A DNA stretch of 64,000 bases from Hoylesella buccalis ATCC 35310. GTDB lineage: Bacteria; Bacteroidota; Bacteroidia; Bacteroidales; Bacteroidaceae. The first letter of the stretch is position 1. Every line of letters starts with the position of its first letter. Shown here one piece after another: positions 63,715 through 64,000 of the stretch. The stretch spans positions 1 to 64,000 of the forward strand of contig NZ_ADEG01000073.1 in the NCBI RefSeq assembly GCF_000177075.1, written 5' to 3'. The translations under genes and the position numbers were made by a program. The notes below the pieces were generated by a model, which ran no database searches, was not told where the DNA came from, and worked only from the letters and a program-made list of their open reading frames with translations.

Positions 63715-64000
63715 AAATGATGCTCAGCATCTCAAGACTCCATGTTTTGTCTTGGATAAGGACGAGCTGACAAAATGTATTAATGACTTCCAAACGGCTT
63801 TAGACACTCAGTTTGATAATAGTGTAATAGGATATTCCGTCAAAACGAACGCCTTGCCATATTGTTTAAAAGTGGCTAAAGACAGTGGCTGTTTTGCTGA
63901 GGTGGTGTCTTTTCAAGAGTACGAACTGGCATTAAAGATAGGTTATGATAAAAGACGTATTATTTATAATGGTCCATTAAAATCAAAACAAACATTCCTT
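63701..64000 (+). CDS. PLP-dependent decarboxylase, diaminopimelate-type (partial, cut at window end)
   Basis: The first 100 residues are present. The sequence TPCFVLDKDELTKCIND, then YSVKTNALPYCLKVAKDSGCFAEVVSFQEYELAL is that of fold-type III (alanine-racemase-like) decarboxylases, with the PLP lysine at residue 48 in YSVKTN. It may decarboxylate diaminopimelate, ornithine or a related amino acid; in a polysaccharide locus an amino-acid or polyamine decoration is a possible use. It overlaps the sugar-transferase stop by 14 bases. Confidence 0.87.
   Translation, partial: MVITKNDAQHLKTPCFVLDKDELTKCINDFQTALDTQFDNSVIGYSVKTNALPYCLKVAKDSGCFAEVVSFQEYELALKIGYDKRRIIYNGPLKSKQTFL

Overview
The window looks like chromosomal DNA of a Bacteroidales bacterium, most likely Prevotella or a close relative. 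The reasons are the -33/-7 promoters of the form TTTG-N19/20-TAnnTTTG, a SusC/SusD pair, two GH92 mannosidases, proteins with type IX-like C-terminal domains, and the typical Bacteroidales versions of housekeeping enzymes. No phage, insertion sequence, CRISPR array or tRNA gene was recognised.

Layout. (1) 1-3,900: the end of an rRNA operon (5S rRNA and terminator), a gene split by an in-frame TGA, an unknown protein with an acidic tail, and about 1 kb of nearly empty DNA. (2) 3,943-6,951: rarA, a D-2-hydroxyacid dehydrogenase and a TRIC-type membrane protein. (3) 6,994-7,617: a small outer-membrane beta-barrel on the minus strand. (4) 7,803-14,199: a tightly coupled eight-gene minus-strand operon (MATE exporter, cytidylate-kinase-like protein, phosphoesterase, small membrane protein, rfbB, fdtA-like ketoisomerase, GNAT/FemAB-like transferase, DegT aminotransferase) for a 3-amino-3,6-dideoxyhexose. 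(5) 14,465-26,561: an eight-gene minus-strand operon with its own promoter and terminator: exported CbiX/SirB-like chelatase, SusC, SusD, lipoprotein, M16 protease, ChaN-family protein, a protein with a type IX-like tail and a FISUMP-like protein. I read it as a system that imports and takes apart metal- or tetrapyrrole-bearing proteins. (6) 26,843-37,422: xseA-xseB, ilvE, then trmB and mrp enclosing a GH92-metalloprotease-GH92 cassette that suits host glycoprotein breakdown. (7) 37,554-41,085: fmt, tsaC and a ClC channel on the minus strand. (8) 41,737-64,000 (open at the right end): a surface-polysaccharide locus with glf, gmd, fcl and ugd for precursors, then acetyltransferase, Wzx flippase, pyruvyltransferase, glycosyltransferases, O-acyltransferase, EpsG-type polymerase, epimerase, initiating sugar transferase and a PLP decarboxylase cut by the window edge. 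Between fcl and ugd lies an ATPase/DUF4276 pair that resembles two-gene anti-phage modules.

The most unusual non-coding structures are two four-copy arrays of the same 22-bp unit (29,584-29,671 and 41,205-41,292, in opposite orientation) and several 9-bp-period arrays placed inside operons (40,042-40,110 and 43,970-44,014, with a short relative at 217-236). Base composition is visibly AT-rich across 50.9-59.3 kb and again after 62 kb, and less so across 59.4-61.8 kb, so the polysaccharide locus is probably a mosaic. All functions come from reading motifs and context; no database search was run.
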